From assembly GCF_014201515.1 (NCBI RefSeq), contig NZ_JACHEQ010000003.1, positions 1-64,000 of the forward strand: a stretch of DNA of 64,000 nucleotides, read 5' to 3'. Under the pieces are notes generated by a model. It did no database searches and was not told the DNA's origin. It worked only from the letters and a program-made list of their open reading frames with translations. Below, piece after piece: positions 26,408 to 35,241 of this stretch. This DNA is from Anoxybacillus mongoliensis (GTDB taxonomy: Bacteria > Bacillota > Bacilli > Bacillales > Anoxybacillaceae). Every line of letters begins with the position of its first letter. Position 1 is the first letter of the stretch. The translations under genes were made by a program, and so were the position numbers.

Positions 26408-26489
26408 AACAAGCACCCCTTCTGACAATTTGTAGTTAAACAATATAATGCCTTTCTCGGACCAATGTTGCTAATTTCCCGCTCTCTTC

Positions 26490-27833
26490 CTAACATATAC
26501 GATTCCCCCCACTCCACGTTAGCGACCGATACCGCCAGTATAACAGAGCCGCCCTCACATAGTTATCGATCGCAATAGATAGCCATACGCCAATAAGCCC
26601 TAACACGAAATGAATGCCTAACATGTAAACTCCGACGGTTCGAATTGCCCATATGCCAAAGGCTGTGACGTACATTGGAAATTTAGCATCTTTATTGGCT
26701 TGTAAAACAGACGTTAGTATCGTAACGATCGCTGTTGCTGGCTGGGCGATTGTATCAACGCCCAGAACAGCAACGATTAGCGAAATAACTGTTTCGTTAT
26801 GTGTAAACGCACGTGCTGTCAATGGTGATGTTAAAAATAGAAGGAAAGTTACGCCCGTCATCATCACCGAAGTACAAACTATAGAAATCAAACTATACGC
26901 CTTTGCTTCATTGTATTGACCTGCTCCAAGGCTTTTGCCAACAAGTGTTGTTGTTGCTGTTGCTAAACCTGTTCCGACAATGGATGAAAATAAAGTAAAA
27001 TTCCCCGTTAACGTATGCGCTGCATAAACTTCTGTCCCCATGCGTACGATCATGCCAAAATAAATGATTTGTCCAAATCGCATAAATAATCGTTCCATAG
27101 AAGAAGGGATGCTTAACCGAACGAATTGTAGCATAACACTTTTTTGAAACTCCCACATATTCGTTGAAAAGACGAGCAATTGTTTCTTTTTTAGATGAAT
27201 AAATAGTAAAATGACACCAAATATACGTGCGAAAACAGTAGCGACTCCAGCCCCTATGATGCCGAGCCCTTCAAAACATACGCCAAAGATGAAAATATAA
27301 TCAAGGACAATATGTATTCCATTCATCCATAAGCCGATGCGCATAGGCGTTTTTGTGTCGCCAGTCCCTCTAACGATCGCGCCTAATGTGAACATCATAG
27401 ATATGAAAATAGATGGCGTTGCGACGATTTGAAAATAAACGATTCCTGTTTGTAATACATGTTCGTTCGCCCCCATTAACCTAAACATATGTTCAGCGAA
27501 AAAGAATGAAAGGATCCCAAATGCTATTCCGATGACGATCGTTAATATGATGGAGTGAGAAATCACTTTTTTGACTTTTTGGCTATCATTAGCTCCTGTA
27601 TATGTAGCAACGAGTACTGTTGCAGCAGTGCCGGTCGCTAAAAAGACGGCAAAGTAAATTTGCAAGATCGCATTTGCCATCCCTACGGAAGCTACTTCAG
27701 CTAAGCCGAGCTTGGAAATAAATAAAGAATCGACAAATCCGACAATGCTTTGAAGCAAACTTTCCATCATCGCAGGAATAGCTAATGAAATAAGTGGAAG
27801 CCAATACGTTCTTGTTCTCTGTATAATATTCAA
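26490..27833 (-). CDS. MATE-family multidrug/cation antiporter
   Basis: 447 aa with twelve membrane helices in two similar halves, a full-length MatE/NorM-type protein. It starts with TTG after AGAGAGGTG. The N-terminal half has 'IPAMMESLLQSIVGFVDSLF' and the typical 'GTGAATVLVA'-like stretch. It probably exports drugs or metabolites with Na+ or H+ influx; the substrate is not evident. It stands alone at the edge of the defence island. Confidence 0.9.
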   Translation of the reverse strand: MNIIQRTRTYWLPLISLAIPAMMESLLQSIVGFVDSLFISKLGLAEVASVGMANAILQIYFAVFLATGTAATVLVATYTGANDSQKVKKVISHSIILTIVIGIAFGILSFFFAEHMFRLMGANEHVLQTGIVYFQIVATPSIFISMMFTLGAIVRGTGDTKTPMRIGLWMNGIHIVLDYIFIFGVCFEGLGIIGAGVATVFARIFGVILLFIHLKKKQLLVFSTNMWEFQKSVMLQFVRLSIPSSMERLFMRFGQIIYFGMIVRMGTEVYAAHTLTGNFTLFSSIVGTGLATATTTLVGKSLGAGQYNEAKAYSLISIVCTSVMMTGVTFLLFLTSPLTARAFTHNETVISLIVAVLGVDTIAQPATAIVTILTSVLQANKDAKFPMYVTAFGIWAIRTVGVYMLGIHFVLGLIGVWLSIAIDNYVRAALLYWRYRSLTWSGGNRIC

Positions 27834-27935
27834 ACGGATTCACCTCTCTCTGACCATATGTTCATTTTAATCACTATTGCAAAGTCATTCAATTTCTCCT
27901 TCGTCACCATTATTCCTCATTTATTCCATACAAAA

Positions 27936-27956
27936 AGCACCAGGTCCCCCTGGTGC
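27936..27956 (-). terminator. terminator after the Cys-rich peptide gene
   Basis: AGCACCAGG/CCTGGTGCT with a 3-base loop, followed on the minus strand by TTTTTGTATGG. Confidence 0.85.
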
Positions 27957-27963
27957 TCCGTTG

Positions 27964-28104
27964 CTAGCAACATGTTTGTTTGTCGTCTTTACAACATTCT
28001 TCTTCCTCTTTGCAGCAATCTTCCTTTTCCTCTCCCTCTTTTACCTCAATAATTTGCACATCGCAACAACCTTTTTCTTTTTGTGTAAATAACTTTTTGA
28101 ACAT
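27964..28104 (-). CDS. 46-aa cysteine-pair-rich peptide, putative metal/metalloid binder
   Basis: MFKKLFTQKEKGCCDV..., with four vicinal Cys pairs (GCC, DCC, ECC, TCC) in an acidic, Glu/Lys-rich chain and no membrane span. GGAGGAG precedes the ATG at 28104. It follows the ArsP-like permease by 15 bases and ends at a strong terminator, so it is the last gene of that operon. Vicinal Cys pairs are ideal for arsenic(III) or soft metals; the chaperone/buffer role is inference. Confidence 0.7.
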   Translation of the reverse strand: MFKKLFTQKEKGCCDVQIIEVKEGEEKEDCCKEEEECCKDDKQTCC

Positions 28105-28119
28105 AGAAATCTCCTCCAT

Positions 28120-28980
28120 TTATATGATGTAAAACAAAAATCCGGATAACGTGGCCATCGAAATGACCGAAGCGATGAACGCCCAGACGAGTTTCTTTTG
28201 AAAAATGCTATGCAGTAGCGTAATTTCTGGTAAACTCGCGCCAGCCGAGCTAATCATAAGCGCCATGACCGGACCGAGCGCCATTCCTTTTGCCACAAGC
28301 ATTTGCGAAATCGGCATCATCGTCGCTAGGCGAATGTACAACGGAATGCCTAATATCGCTGCGAGTGGCACGAGCCACCACGTATCACCTCCCATATATG
28401 TCGCAATCCATTCGGTTGGCACAATGCCGTGAATGAACGCACCAACGCCAGCTCCGGTGAGTAAATATGGATAAACCGTTTTCATGAGATGAAGTGTCTC
28501 GTACCACGCTTCTTGCATTGTCCGTTTTTTGCCGATGGCGACGTTTCCTTTCACGATGACACGTTTGACTGCCTTTTCAAAACCGAGCGCTTCGAGTGTA
28601 AAGCCGATTACAATCGAAAGTACAGTCGTCAACAACGTATAGGCGGCTGCTACTTTCACACCTAGTAAGGCAGTCATTATCGTTAAAATCGTCGGGTCTA
28701 GTACAGGGGAGGCAAATAAAAAGATCATGACCAAACCAAATCGGACGTTTTTGTTCAACAATGAAACGACAACCGGGATGGTTGAGCACGAACAAAACGG
28801 GGTCACAAACGCAAATAGTACTGCAATCATTGCCCCAATAATCGGATGGCGTTCTGCCAACAGCTGTTGCATGCGCTCGTATGGAATGTACCCTTCGATA
28901 AAGTTAATCACAAACGAAATGATCAAAAAAAGCGCCGTCAGCTCCAACACTAAAAATGCGAACGACTGTATCGTTTCCAA
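28120..28980 (-). CDS. PF03773-type permease (ArsP/YraQ-like)
   Basis: 286 aa, eight or so membrane helices, with the family signature 'TPFCSCSTIPV' in the first half and 'SSAGASLPEITLL' in the second. ArsP members export trivalent organoarsenicals; other members are undefined. The MarR regulator upstream and the Cys-rich peptide downstream, both with Cys pairs, support a thiol-reactive metalloid substrate. A candidate operator (28998-29014) sits just before the start. Confidence 0.82.
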   Translation of the reverse strand: METIQSFAFLVLELTALFLIISFVINFIEGYIPYERMQQLLAERHPIIGAMIAVLFAFVTPFCSCSTIPVVVSLLNKNVRFGLVMIFLFASPVLDPTILTIMTALLGVKVAAAYTLLTTVLSIVIGFTLEALGFEKAVKRVIVKGNVAIGKKRTMQEAWYETLHLMKTVYPYLLTGAGVGAFIHGIVPTEWIATYMGGDTWWLVPLAAILGIPLYIRLATMMPISQMLVAKGMALGPVMALMISSAGASLPEITLLHSIFQKKLVWAFIASVISMATLSGFLFYII

Positions 28981-28997
28981 ATAAACTCTCCCCTTTT

Positions 28998-29014
28998 ATT
29001 TGTAATATGCAAAT
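28998..29014. promoter_or_regulatory. candidate MarR operator, permease promoter
   Basis: The palindrome ATTTGtaatatgCAAAT; on the minus strand TATTTGCATATTACAAAT, closely matching the repeat upstream of the marR gene at 29527-29544. Confidence 0.5.
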
Positions 29015-29048
29015 ATTTATTCAAGCAATAGGCAAGATTTCTCTTGCC

Positions 29049-29495
29049 TTAAAACAGCGGTTTGCAACAAACGCTTGATTTTGCCATACATTCGTTCAAT
29101 AAGCGAATGGAACGAAGGACGGTTTCGCGCTCAAATTCGCTCATATGCGAAAATACTTCACCTAAATATTCGTTCACTTCCGCGTCAATTTTCGCGGTGA
29201 CGTATTTTCCTTCCGGTGTTAACGATAAAATGTAGACGCGTCGGTCTTGGGGGTACGGTGTTTTTTTCACTAAGTTCATTTTCACAAGCGTTTGAATTTG
29301 CCGGCTAAACGTTGTAATATCGATGGCTAATGCGTCAGCGACTTGTTGCATCGATGGTTCGTTCATGCGGTCGATTTCGTATAAAATATGACTTTGCACG
29401 AGCGATAATTCAATCCCGCCAACAGTGCAGCAATTGCGGTCTAACAACCCGAGACGTTTTGTCATCGTGTGGAATAGTTCACGAACATTTTCCAT
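29049..29495 (-). CDS. MarR-family regulator with N- and C-terminal Cys pairs
   Basis: 148 aa. The winged HTH reads 'PSMQQVADALAIDITTFSRQIQTLV' with wing 'PQDRRVYILSLTPEGK'. Two vicinal Cys pairs flank the domain: 'DRNCCTVGG' near residue 21 and 'SSVCCKPLF' at the end. This suggests redox or metalloid sensing. It is followed, after about 70 bases with an operator-like palindrome, by the permease and the Cys-rich peptide. A matching palindrome precedes its own start. Confidence 0.85.
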   Translation of the reverse strand: MENVRELFHTMTKRLGLLDRNCCTVGGIELSLVQSHILYEIDRMNEPSMQQVADALAIDITTFSRQIQTLVKMNLVKKTPYPQDRRVYILSLTPEGKYVTAKIDAEVNEYLGEVFSHMSEFERETVLRSIRLLNECMAKSSVCCKPLF

Positions 29496-29526
29496 TTCCT
29501 CACCTCTTGATTTTATTATACGTTAT

Positions 29527-29544
29527 TATTTGCATTTTGCAACT
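29527..29544. promoter_or_regulatory. candidate MarR auto-operator
   Basis: TATTTGCATTTTGCAACT with core TTGCattttGCAA, about 32 bases upstream of the marR start. It shares TATTTGCAT-N-TT-N-CAA with 28998-29014. Confidence 0.5.
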
Positions 29545-29657
29545 AAAAACAAAAAATATTTTTCTCCTCGTTTATAACATCCTAGTCCAACCTAAGACGA
29601 AACAAAGGTAAATTATTTCCTCATTATAACAAATGGATGCACGATCGCTACAAAAAA

Positions 29658-29681
29658 GACAGAAGCCCAGCGACTTCTGCC
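29658..29681 (-). terminator. mqo terminator
   Basis: GGCAGAAG/CTTCTGTC stem followed on the minus strand by TTTTTTG. Confidence 0.85.
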
Positions 29682-29689
29682 TTTTATGT

Positions 29690-31180
29690 TTATGCAATTT
29701 GAAGTGGCATATTTTCTTTTAAGCCAAGCGTTTGGGCAGCGAGCGTTTGTACGTCGCGTAAAAGCGCTTCGTTTTTCATTAGCGATACACCATATGATGG
29801 GATCATCTCTTTAATTTTCGCTTCCCATTGTTTCATTTCGTTCGGGAAGCATTTTTCAATCACTTCAAGCATGACGTGAACAGCTGTTGACGCGCCTGGA
29901 GATGCACCAAGTAACGCAGCAACCGAGCCGTCATGAGCGGCAACAACTTCCGTACCGAATTGAAGCGTGCCTTTGCCACCTGCTTCTGTATCTTTAATGA
30001 CTTGTACACGCTGACCGGCAATAATGACATCCCAATCTTCGCTTTTCGCATACGGGATAAATTCACGCAATTCTTCCATGCGCTGTTCTTTTGATAACAT
30101 CACTTGTTCAATTAAATATTTTGTCAACGCCATGTTTTTCGCTCCTGCCGCAAGCATCGTTAACACGTTATGCGGCTTGACAGACGTGATTAAATCAAAC
30201 AGCGATCCGTTCTTTAAAAACTTCGGTGAAAAGCCAGCGAACGGTCCGAACAATAACATTTTTTTACCGTCGATAAAACGTGTATCGAGATGTGGAACAG
30301 ACATTGGAGGTGCTCCAACTTTCGCTTTGCCGTACACTTTCGCATGATGTTGCTCGATAATGTCTGGATTGTTGCACACCATAAATAGCCCACTTACTGG
30401 GAATCCACCGATTCCTTTTCCTTCAGGGATGCCGGATTTTTGTAGCAAATGTAAGCTGCCGCCGCCTGCCCCGATAAAGACGAACTTCGCTGTGTGAACG
30501 TCAACTTCCCCTGTCGCTAAATTGCGTACTTTTACTTCCCATAAGTTGTCATTTGTTCGTTTCATATCTTCAACATGATGTTTATAATACAAATTCACAT
30601 GCTTATGTTCTAAATGCTCAAATAACATGCGTGTTAAAGCGCCGAAATTCACGTCCGTTCCCGCTTCAATTCTTGTTGCTGCAATCGGTTCGGTAACGAT
30701 ACGATCTTCCATCATCAACGGAATCCACTCTCTTAATTTTTGCGGATCATCAGAAAATTCCATACCTTTAAATAAAGGATGATCCACCATTTGTTCAAAA
30801 CGCTTCTTCAAAAATGCAACGTTTTCTTTCCCTTGTACGAAACTCATATGTGGGATTGGCATAATAAATTGTTTCGGATCACGGATGCGTTTGTTTTGAA
30901 CGAGATAAGACCAAAATTGCAATGATTCTTGAAACTGCTCATTAATTTTAATTGCTTTACTTATATCGATTGATCCGTCCGCTTTTTCAACTGTGTAGTT
31001 TAGTTCACAAAGTGCGGCATGACCTGTTCCCGCATTGTTCCATTCGTTCGAGCTTTCATCTGCTGGTTGACCAAGCCTTTCAAACACAGCAATTTCCCAC
31101 TCTGGTGCTAACTCTTTCAACAACGTCCCTAATGTCGCACTCATAATCCCCGCGCCAATTAAAATGACATCTGTTTTCAT
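29690..31180 (-). CDS. mqo: malate:quinone oxidoreductase
   Basis: 496 aa, the usual length. FAD-binding Rossmann motif '[12 protein letters not shown]' at residues 7-18 and the signature '[20 protein letters not shown]'. It oxidises malate to oxaloacetate at the inner face of the membrane and passes electrons to menaquinone, bypassing malate dehydrogenase. The C-terminal '[15 protein letters not shown]' is typical. Monocistronic with its own terminator. Confidence 0.95.
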   Translation of the reverse strand: MKTDVILIGAGIMSATLGTLLKELAPEWEIAVFERLGQPADESSNEWNNAGTGHAALCELNYTVEKADGSIDISKAIKINEQFQESLQFWSYLVQNKRIRDPKQFIMPIPHMSFVQGKENVAFLKKRFEQMVDHPLFKGMEFSDDPQKLREWIPLMMEDRIVTEPIAATRIEAGTDVNFGALTRMLFEHLEHKHVNLYYKHHVEDMKRTNDNLWEVKVRNLATGEVDVHTAKFVFIGAGGGSLHLLQKSGIPEGKGIGGFPVSGLFMVCNNPDIIEQHHAKVYGKAKVGAPPMSVPHLDTRFIDGKKMLLFGPFAGFSPKFLKNGSLFDLITSVKPHNVLTMLAAGAKNMALTKYLIEQVMLSKEQRMEELREFIPYAKSEDWDVIIAGQRVQVIKDTEAGGKGTLQFGTEVVAAHDGSVAALLGASPGASTAVHVMLEVIEKCFPNEMKQWEAKIKEMIPSYGVSLMKNEALLRDVQTLAAQTLGLKENMPLQIA

Positions 31181-31402
31181 TTTAAACCCCCTAAATGTTC
31201 ATCCGTCCATTTGACCAAAAATTTCTCCACATTTATTATAACACATTTCAATTATAGTATGTCACTATTATTCTTCATTTTACAAATGTGCCTATATGGT
31301 TAAATAAAAACGAATACAATTACATATTTTCGACAAAAAACAATATTCTTTTTTTAATGATTTTACAAAATGATTTGATATTTTGCTAGCTTTATTTTAT
31401 AA

Positions 31403-31433
31403 AAAACGAACAAGGTTCGTCCTTGTTCGTTTT
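31403..31433 (-). terminator. terminator after the DUF975 gene
   Basis: AAAACGAACAAGG/CCTTGTTCGTTTT, a strong stem with T-tracts on both strands. Confidence 0.85.
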
Positions 31434-31441
31434 TACTCATC

Positions 31442-32095
31442 TCATTGTTCTTGCGTACGAATAAATTGATCGTAAAACGCAGCAAGTGATGTATAGACGT
31501 ACGGAACGAGCCATAAAAATCCGATACCAAACGTGATAATTGAGAGAAGCCCCCAACCAATAAAACTCAAATATAATAAAAATAGTTTCCCTTTATATCC
31601 TTTCATACGTTTTTTACTTTCGCTAATCGCTTGAAGTGAACCGTATTCGGGATGATCTTTTAATAAAAAGAATGTTTGTGAATAAGATAACGATTTAATA
31701 ATTCCAGGGACAATAAGTAGCAAACTCCATAAAAATATAAAAATACCGAATAAAATGGACGTACCGATGAGTTTTAATGATAACTTCCCATTTTGGTATA
31801 CTGTAAACATTGGAGCGATTCGGACAGGTTCATGACGATACGCATCTAAAAATACCCAATACAAAACAACACTAAACGGAATGAGCGCAAACGAAATGAG
31901 CAAACTGACGATCGAAGCAGATGTTGGTACGTTTTCTTGTTCAACCCATACGTCCCATCCCCCGCTTAATACAACCTCAACTACCATAGGGAAAACGATG
32001 GTTACGAACGCATAAACAAGCATAAGAAGCACGGCACTGCCCCATTTTCCTTTCAACGCTTCCCTTGCTTGACGCCGTAATGATGATAATGTCAT
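31442..32095 (-). CDS. DUF975-family membrane protein
   Basis: 217 aa. A short basic N terminus 'LSSLRRQAREALKGKWGSAV' is characteristic of DUF975 and is followed by five or six membrane helices. Function unknown in the family. It stands alone, divergent from the zinc-ribbon protein gene. Confidence 0.8.
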   Translation of the reverse strand: MTLSSLRRQAREALKGKWGSAVLLMLVYAFVTIVFPMVVEVVLSGGWDVWVEQENVPTSASIVSLLISFALIPFSVVLYWVFLDAYRHEPVRIAPMFTVYQNGKLSLKLIGTSILFGIFIFLWSLLLIVPGIIKSLSYSQTFFLLKDHPEYGSLQAISESKKRMKGYKGKLFLLYLSFIGWGLLSIITFGIGFLWLVPYVYTSLAAFYDQFIRTQEQ

Positions 32096-32253
32096 AAGAT
32101 GAAGCCTCCCTTTGCATAATAATGCTTACACATATATTGTATGGTATTCCTGGTCATTGTAGCATATATTTATCCCTTTTATACAAAAAACGAAATACAT
32201 TCCTCATATTTCTCGTATATAATGGACGTATCAAACAGATTGGGGGAAAGCAA

Positions 32254-32628
32254 ATGAAAAGCATTAAACCAGGTCGTGGGTCATCCATGCAAGGATTTAT
32301 CGGCAGTATCGCCACCATTTTATTCGGTATGTTTTGGACGTTTATGACTTTTTCTATTACGAAAGATTCTCCCATTCCAGGGTCACAAATCTTTCCTTTT
32401 TTCGGCTTCGTTATAATTGGTATCGGTATTTTTCAAGCTGTGTATCATTACAAAAACGCTACAGGAAAAGACCGAATGTCCATCGTCGATATTGTTGACG
32501 AAAATGAAGAAAAAGATCCGCTAAACGCTCGCTTGCGTCGTAACGAAGGAGAAAAGTTTTGTCCGTATTGTGGAACGATGGTTCAAACAAGCTTTCAATT
32601 TTGTCCATCTTGTGGGAAATCATTATAA
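32254..32628 (+). CDS. membrane protein with C-terminal zinc ribbon
   Basis: 124 aa from ATG 32254 (GGGGGAAAG upstream, TATAAT at 32218-32223). Two membrane helices (about residues 13-32 and 45-63), an acidic linker, then a zinc ribbon with CPYC...CPSC ligands at residues about 102-121. It has the form of zinc-ribbon-domain proteins of unknown role found across Bacillaceae. Convergent with the 34-aa gene downstream across a shared terminator. Confidence 0.78.
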   Translation: MKSIKPGRGSSMQGFIGSIATILFGMFWTFMTFSITKDSPIPGSQIFPFFGFVIIGIGIFQAVYHYKNATGKDRMSIVDIVDENEEKDPLNARLRRNEGEKFCPYCGTMVQTSFQFCPSCGKSL

Positions 32629-32629
32629 A

Positions 32630-32651
32630 AAGTTCGGCGATCGCCGAACTT
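32630..32651. terminator. bidirectional terminator
   Basis: AAGTTCGGCGA/TCGCCGAACTT, perfect 11-bp arms between convergent genes, with T-tracts on both sides. Confidence 0.85.
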
Positions 32652-32656
32652 TTTTA

Positions 32657-32761
32657 CTAATTTTTCTTTATGACCAAACGTGTTAGCCATATCACCCCGA
32701 AAACGAATAATCCAATTATTCCAAGCATGACGAGTTGAAAAATAATGTCCCCCATGTACAT
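32657..32761 (-). CDS. 34-aa single-span membrane peptide
   Basis: MYMGDIIFQLVMLG..., one hydrophobic helix (residues 6-26) and a basic end RLVIKKN. AAAGGAG lies 8 bases before the ATG at 32761. It ends 6 bases from the shared terminator. The gene upstream is the CapA-like protein, 30 bases away on the same strand, so it may be its operon partner. Function unknown. Confidence 0.55.
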   Translation of the reverse strand: MYMGDIIFQLVMLGIIGLFVFGVIWLTRLVIKKN

Positions 32762-32791
32762 GAAATCAACTCCTTTTCTTTCCATTATACA

Positions 32792-33796
32792 TTATTTTTC
32801 ATATACGAGCCATGTCGGTTGATTAATTTTCGCTGACAAATTTACAATCTTTGTTTTTACACGACTTGCTTCTTTTCCTTGAAGCGGAATCGGCTGATAG
32901 TTGTTTCGTGTCGTGACAGATGAGATGCGAAACGGGATAATGCGAATCGTTGTTTTAGGTTGCTTTATGCCGTTGGCGAAATAAAACGTTTGTTGATAAA
33001 CGAACGTATCTTTATCATTCGGATTTTTATTGCCTCCAAACATAAAATTGCCCAAGCTATAAACAATCATTTTTCCTTTATATTGTTCAATACCTTGAAT
33101 GACGTGCGGATGATGACCAACGACAAGATCTGCTCCGCCATCAATCGCAAATCTTCCTAACGCTTTTTGCGTGGAATTTGGTACATAACTTCGCTCCTCT
33201 CCCCAATGAAAATGAACAAGAATAATTTGTGCCCCTTGTTTTCGTAATGTACCAATATCGCTTGCGATTTGCTTTCGCACCGCTTTCGTATCGCTCCATC
33301 CTTTATAACCGAGCGTACCAATTTTTACTCCTTTTACCGTTTTTACAAGTAGTATACCGTTTCCAAAATAGCCGATATTCGCCCGCTTTAATGTTGCGAT
33401 CGTGTCCATATATCCTTTTTGTCCATAGTCGAACGTATGATTATTGGCAAGATTCACTCCTTCAATACTTGCATTCGTTAAAATATTGACATACGATGGA
33501 TCGCCGCGAAACCGAAACTTCTTCTCTGCTTTTTGCGTGGCTGTTGTTAACGTTGTTTCCAAATTAACTGTTGTAAAATCATCTTGTTTAAAAATAGGCT
33601 CAATGTATTTCGTAAAAAAAGCGAGACTATTTTTTTTCGCTTCATGATCAAATGAATATGTATAGCCATAGTTTTCATCGCGACCAAGCGTCACATCGCC
33701 AGCAACACTTAACGTGATGCTCGTTTCCCCTTGCGCCCAAACCGGGTGGGCGAATAAAAACAAACAAACACATAAATACATACATATACTTTTCAT
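32792..33796 (-). CDS. CapA/PgsA-family protein
   Basis: About 334 aa from ATG 33796 (GTGGGGAAAG upstream). A cleavable signal peptide is likely (residues 1-21, ending 'HPVWA'). The CapA phosphoesterase-like core shows 'SVAGDVTLGRD', 'NLETTLTT', 'NLANNHTFDYG', 'HFHWGEE' and 'GHHPHVIQG', the metal-binding motifs. Homologues act in poly-gamma-glutamate capsule assembly, but no pgsBC genes are nearby, so the role is uncertain. Confidence 0.85.
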   Translation of the reverse strand: MKSICMYLCVCLFLFAHPVWAQGETSITLSVAGDVTLGRDENYGYTYSFDHEAKKNSLAFFTKYIEPIFKQDDFTTVNLETTLTTATQKAEKKFRFRGDPSYVNILTNASIEGVNLANNHTFDYGQKGYMDTIATLKRANIGYFGNGILLVKTVKGVKIGTLGYKGWSDTKAVRKQIASDIGTLRKQGAQIILVHFHWGEERSYVPNSTQKALGRFAIDGGADLVVGHHPHVIQGIEQYKGKMIVYSLGNFMFGGNKNPNDKDTFVYQQTFYFANGIKQPKTTIRIIPFRISSVTTRNNYQPIPLQGKEASRVKTKIVNLSAKINQPTWLVYEK

Positions 33797-33892
33797 CTTT
33801 CCCCACTCCCCTTTTGTGTATATCATTCTTTTTCTACACATGGGTTAGAAATCCTTTTTTTATTTTATTTGTTGATTATTTAGAACATAGTT

Positions 33893-35140
33893 TTATAAAA
33901 ATATATAAAAAAGGATCGTAGATGTTGTCGCGATTGCTATGCCGATGAGCGTTTCGTATGGAAGCAATGTAAGCCTTTCTTTTGTTGACATATGTACACT
34001 AGCTGCAGTGATATGAAAAAAGCTACCGTGCGGTAAATGATCGAACACGGTTGCGCCCGCATGTACCATGGCTGCTCCAGCAAGCGATGAAACACCAGCT
34101 TCGATTAACGCTTCTCCAAACACGCGGCTCGCGATGGCTGTGCCTGCTGTTGTTGATGCGGTAACACCTGATAATAGCGCACCAGCAATCGGGGCAATCA
34201 CATATGGGGAAAAACCGAATGATTCAAGCGTATGCATAAACGCTTGATGTAACGGCGAATTCGCAATCACACCTGCTAGCGTCCCTGTGCCAACAAGCAT
34301 AAAAACAACACTGCTCATTTTTTCCATGCCCACACGTAGAAAGACGTTTAGCTCACTCGTTTTATTCATGGCCATTACACCAATTAATGCACCGACCGGT
34401 AAAGCGATAAGCGGATCAATTGACACCCCAAAAAGCGGACGTGACAATAAAAGAATGACCGCAACACCGGGAGCAACGATCGCCTTTTGCCATGGTGGTG
34501 TTTCTTTTTCAGCTGTTTCAATTTCTGGCATATGTTTGTCATCACCCCGCCACCGTTTCGCAAGCTGGTACGTGACAAAAAGACCGATCATAGCTGGTAC
34601 GATGCCTGCCATCATAAGTGAAGAAAGAGGGACATGAAATGCCTCAGCAGCTGCAATTGTGTTTGGATTAGGGGAAATGATGTTCCCTGCTTTTCCCCCA
34701 CCAATTAACGCGAGCAATATCGCAAAACGCGACATGTCCAGGCGATGTGCCAACGCAAGTGCAACAGGTGCAATCGTCATAATAGCGACATCAACAAATA
34801 CCCCACATGCTGTTAATACCATCGCCGCAAAACATAGCGAAAATAGCACATATTTTTCCCCACAAGCTCGCACAAGTTTTCCCGCAATAGCCGCAGCTGC
34901 CCCAGACTGCATCAATACACCTGCAAGCACACCAGCAGATAAAACGCGCAAAATAGACGGGGTCATCTCTTTTGCCCCGTCCATCATGAGACGAACTGCC
35001 TCATCGATGGAAGCTCCACCGAATAAAGCACCAATAAACGCCCCGCACATCATTCCGTACCCTACTGGAACGTTTCGTAAAATAAGAACAATGGCTAACA
35101 AAAAAGCGACGATTGCTCCAAATATGCTCACTTTATCCAT
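33893..35140 (-). CDS. GntP-family permease
   Basis: 415 aa, about twelve membrane helices, with 'GGGKAGNIISPNPNTIAAAE' near the middle, typical of the gluconate:H+ symporter family and relatives (GntP, CitMHS-like). The substrate is probably a gluconate-type or small carboxylate acid; no catabolic gene nearby confirms it. It lies between CapA and the proline genes and seems to have its own transcript. Confidence 0.82.
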   Translation of the reverse strand: MDKVSIFGAIVAFLLAIVLILRNVPVGYGMMCGAFIGALFGGASIDEAVRLMMDGAKEMTPSILRVLSAGVLAGVLMQSGAAAAIAGKLVRACGEKYVLFSLCFAAMVLTACGVFVDVAIMTIAPVALALAHRLDMSRFAILLALIGGGKAGNIISPNPNTIAAAEAFHVPLSSLMMAGIVPAMIGLFVTYQLAKRWRGDDKHMPEIETAEKETPPWQKAIVAPGVAVILLLSRPLFGVSIDPLIALPVGALIGVMAMNKTSELNVFLRVGMEKMSSVVFMLVGTGTLAGVIANSPLHQAFMHTLESFGFSPYVIAPIAGALLSGVTASTTAGTAIASRVFGEALIEAGVSSLAGAAMVHAGATVFDHLPHGSFFHITAASVHMSTKERLTLLPYETLIGIAIATTSTILFYIFL

Positions 35141-35212
35141 TCCTTTCTATATTATTCATTTCAAATTATATCCCCATTGTATGAGTATTGTCGAAAGTCA
35201 TGCAAGCATAAG

Positions 35213-35240
35213 AAAAAGGTGCCCAATCGGACACCTTTTT
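35213..35240 (-). terminator. putP terminator
   Basis: AAAAAGGTG/CACCTTTTT stem just after the putP stop. Confidence 0.8.
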
Positions 35241-35241
35241 C

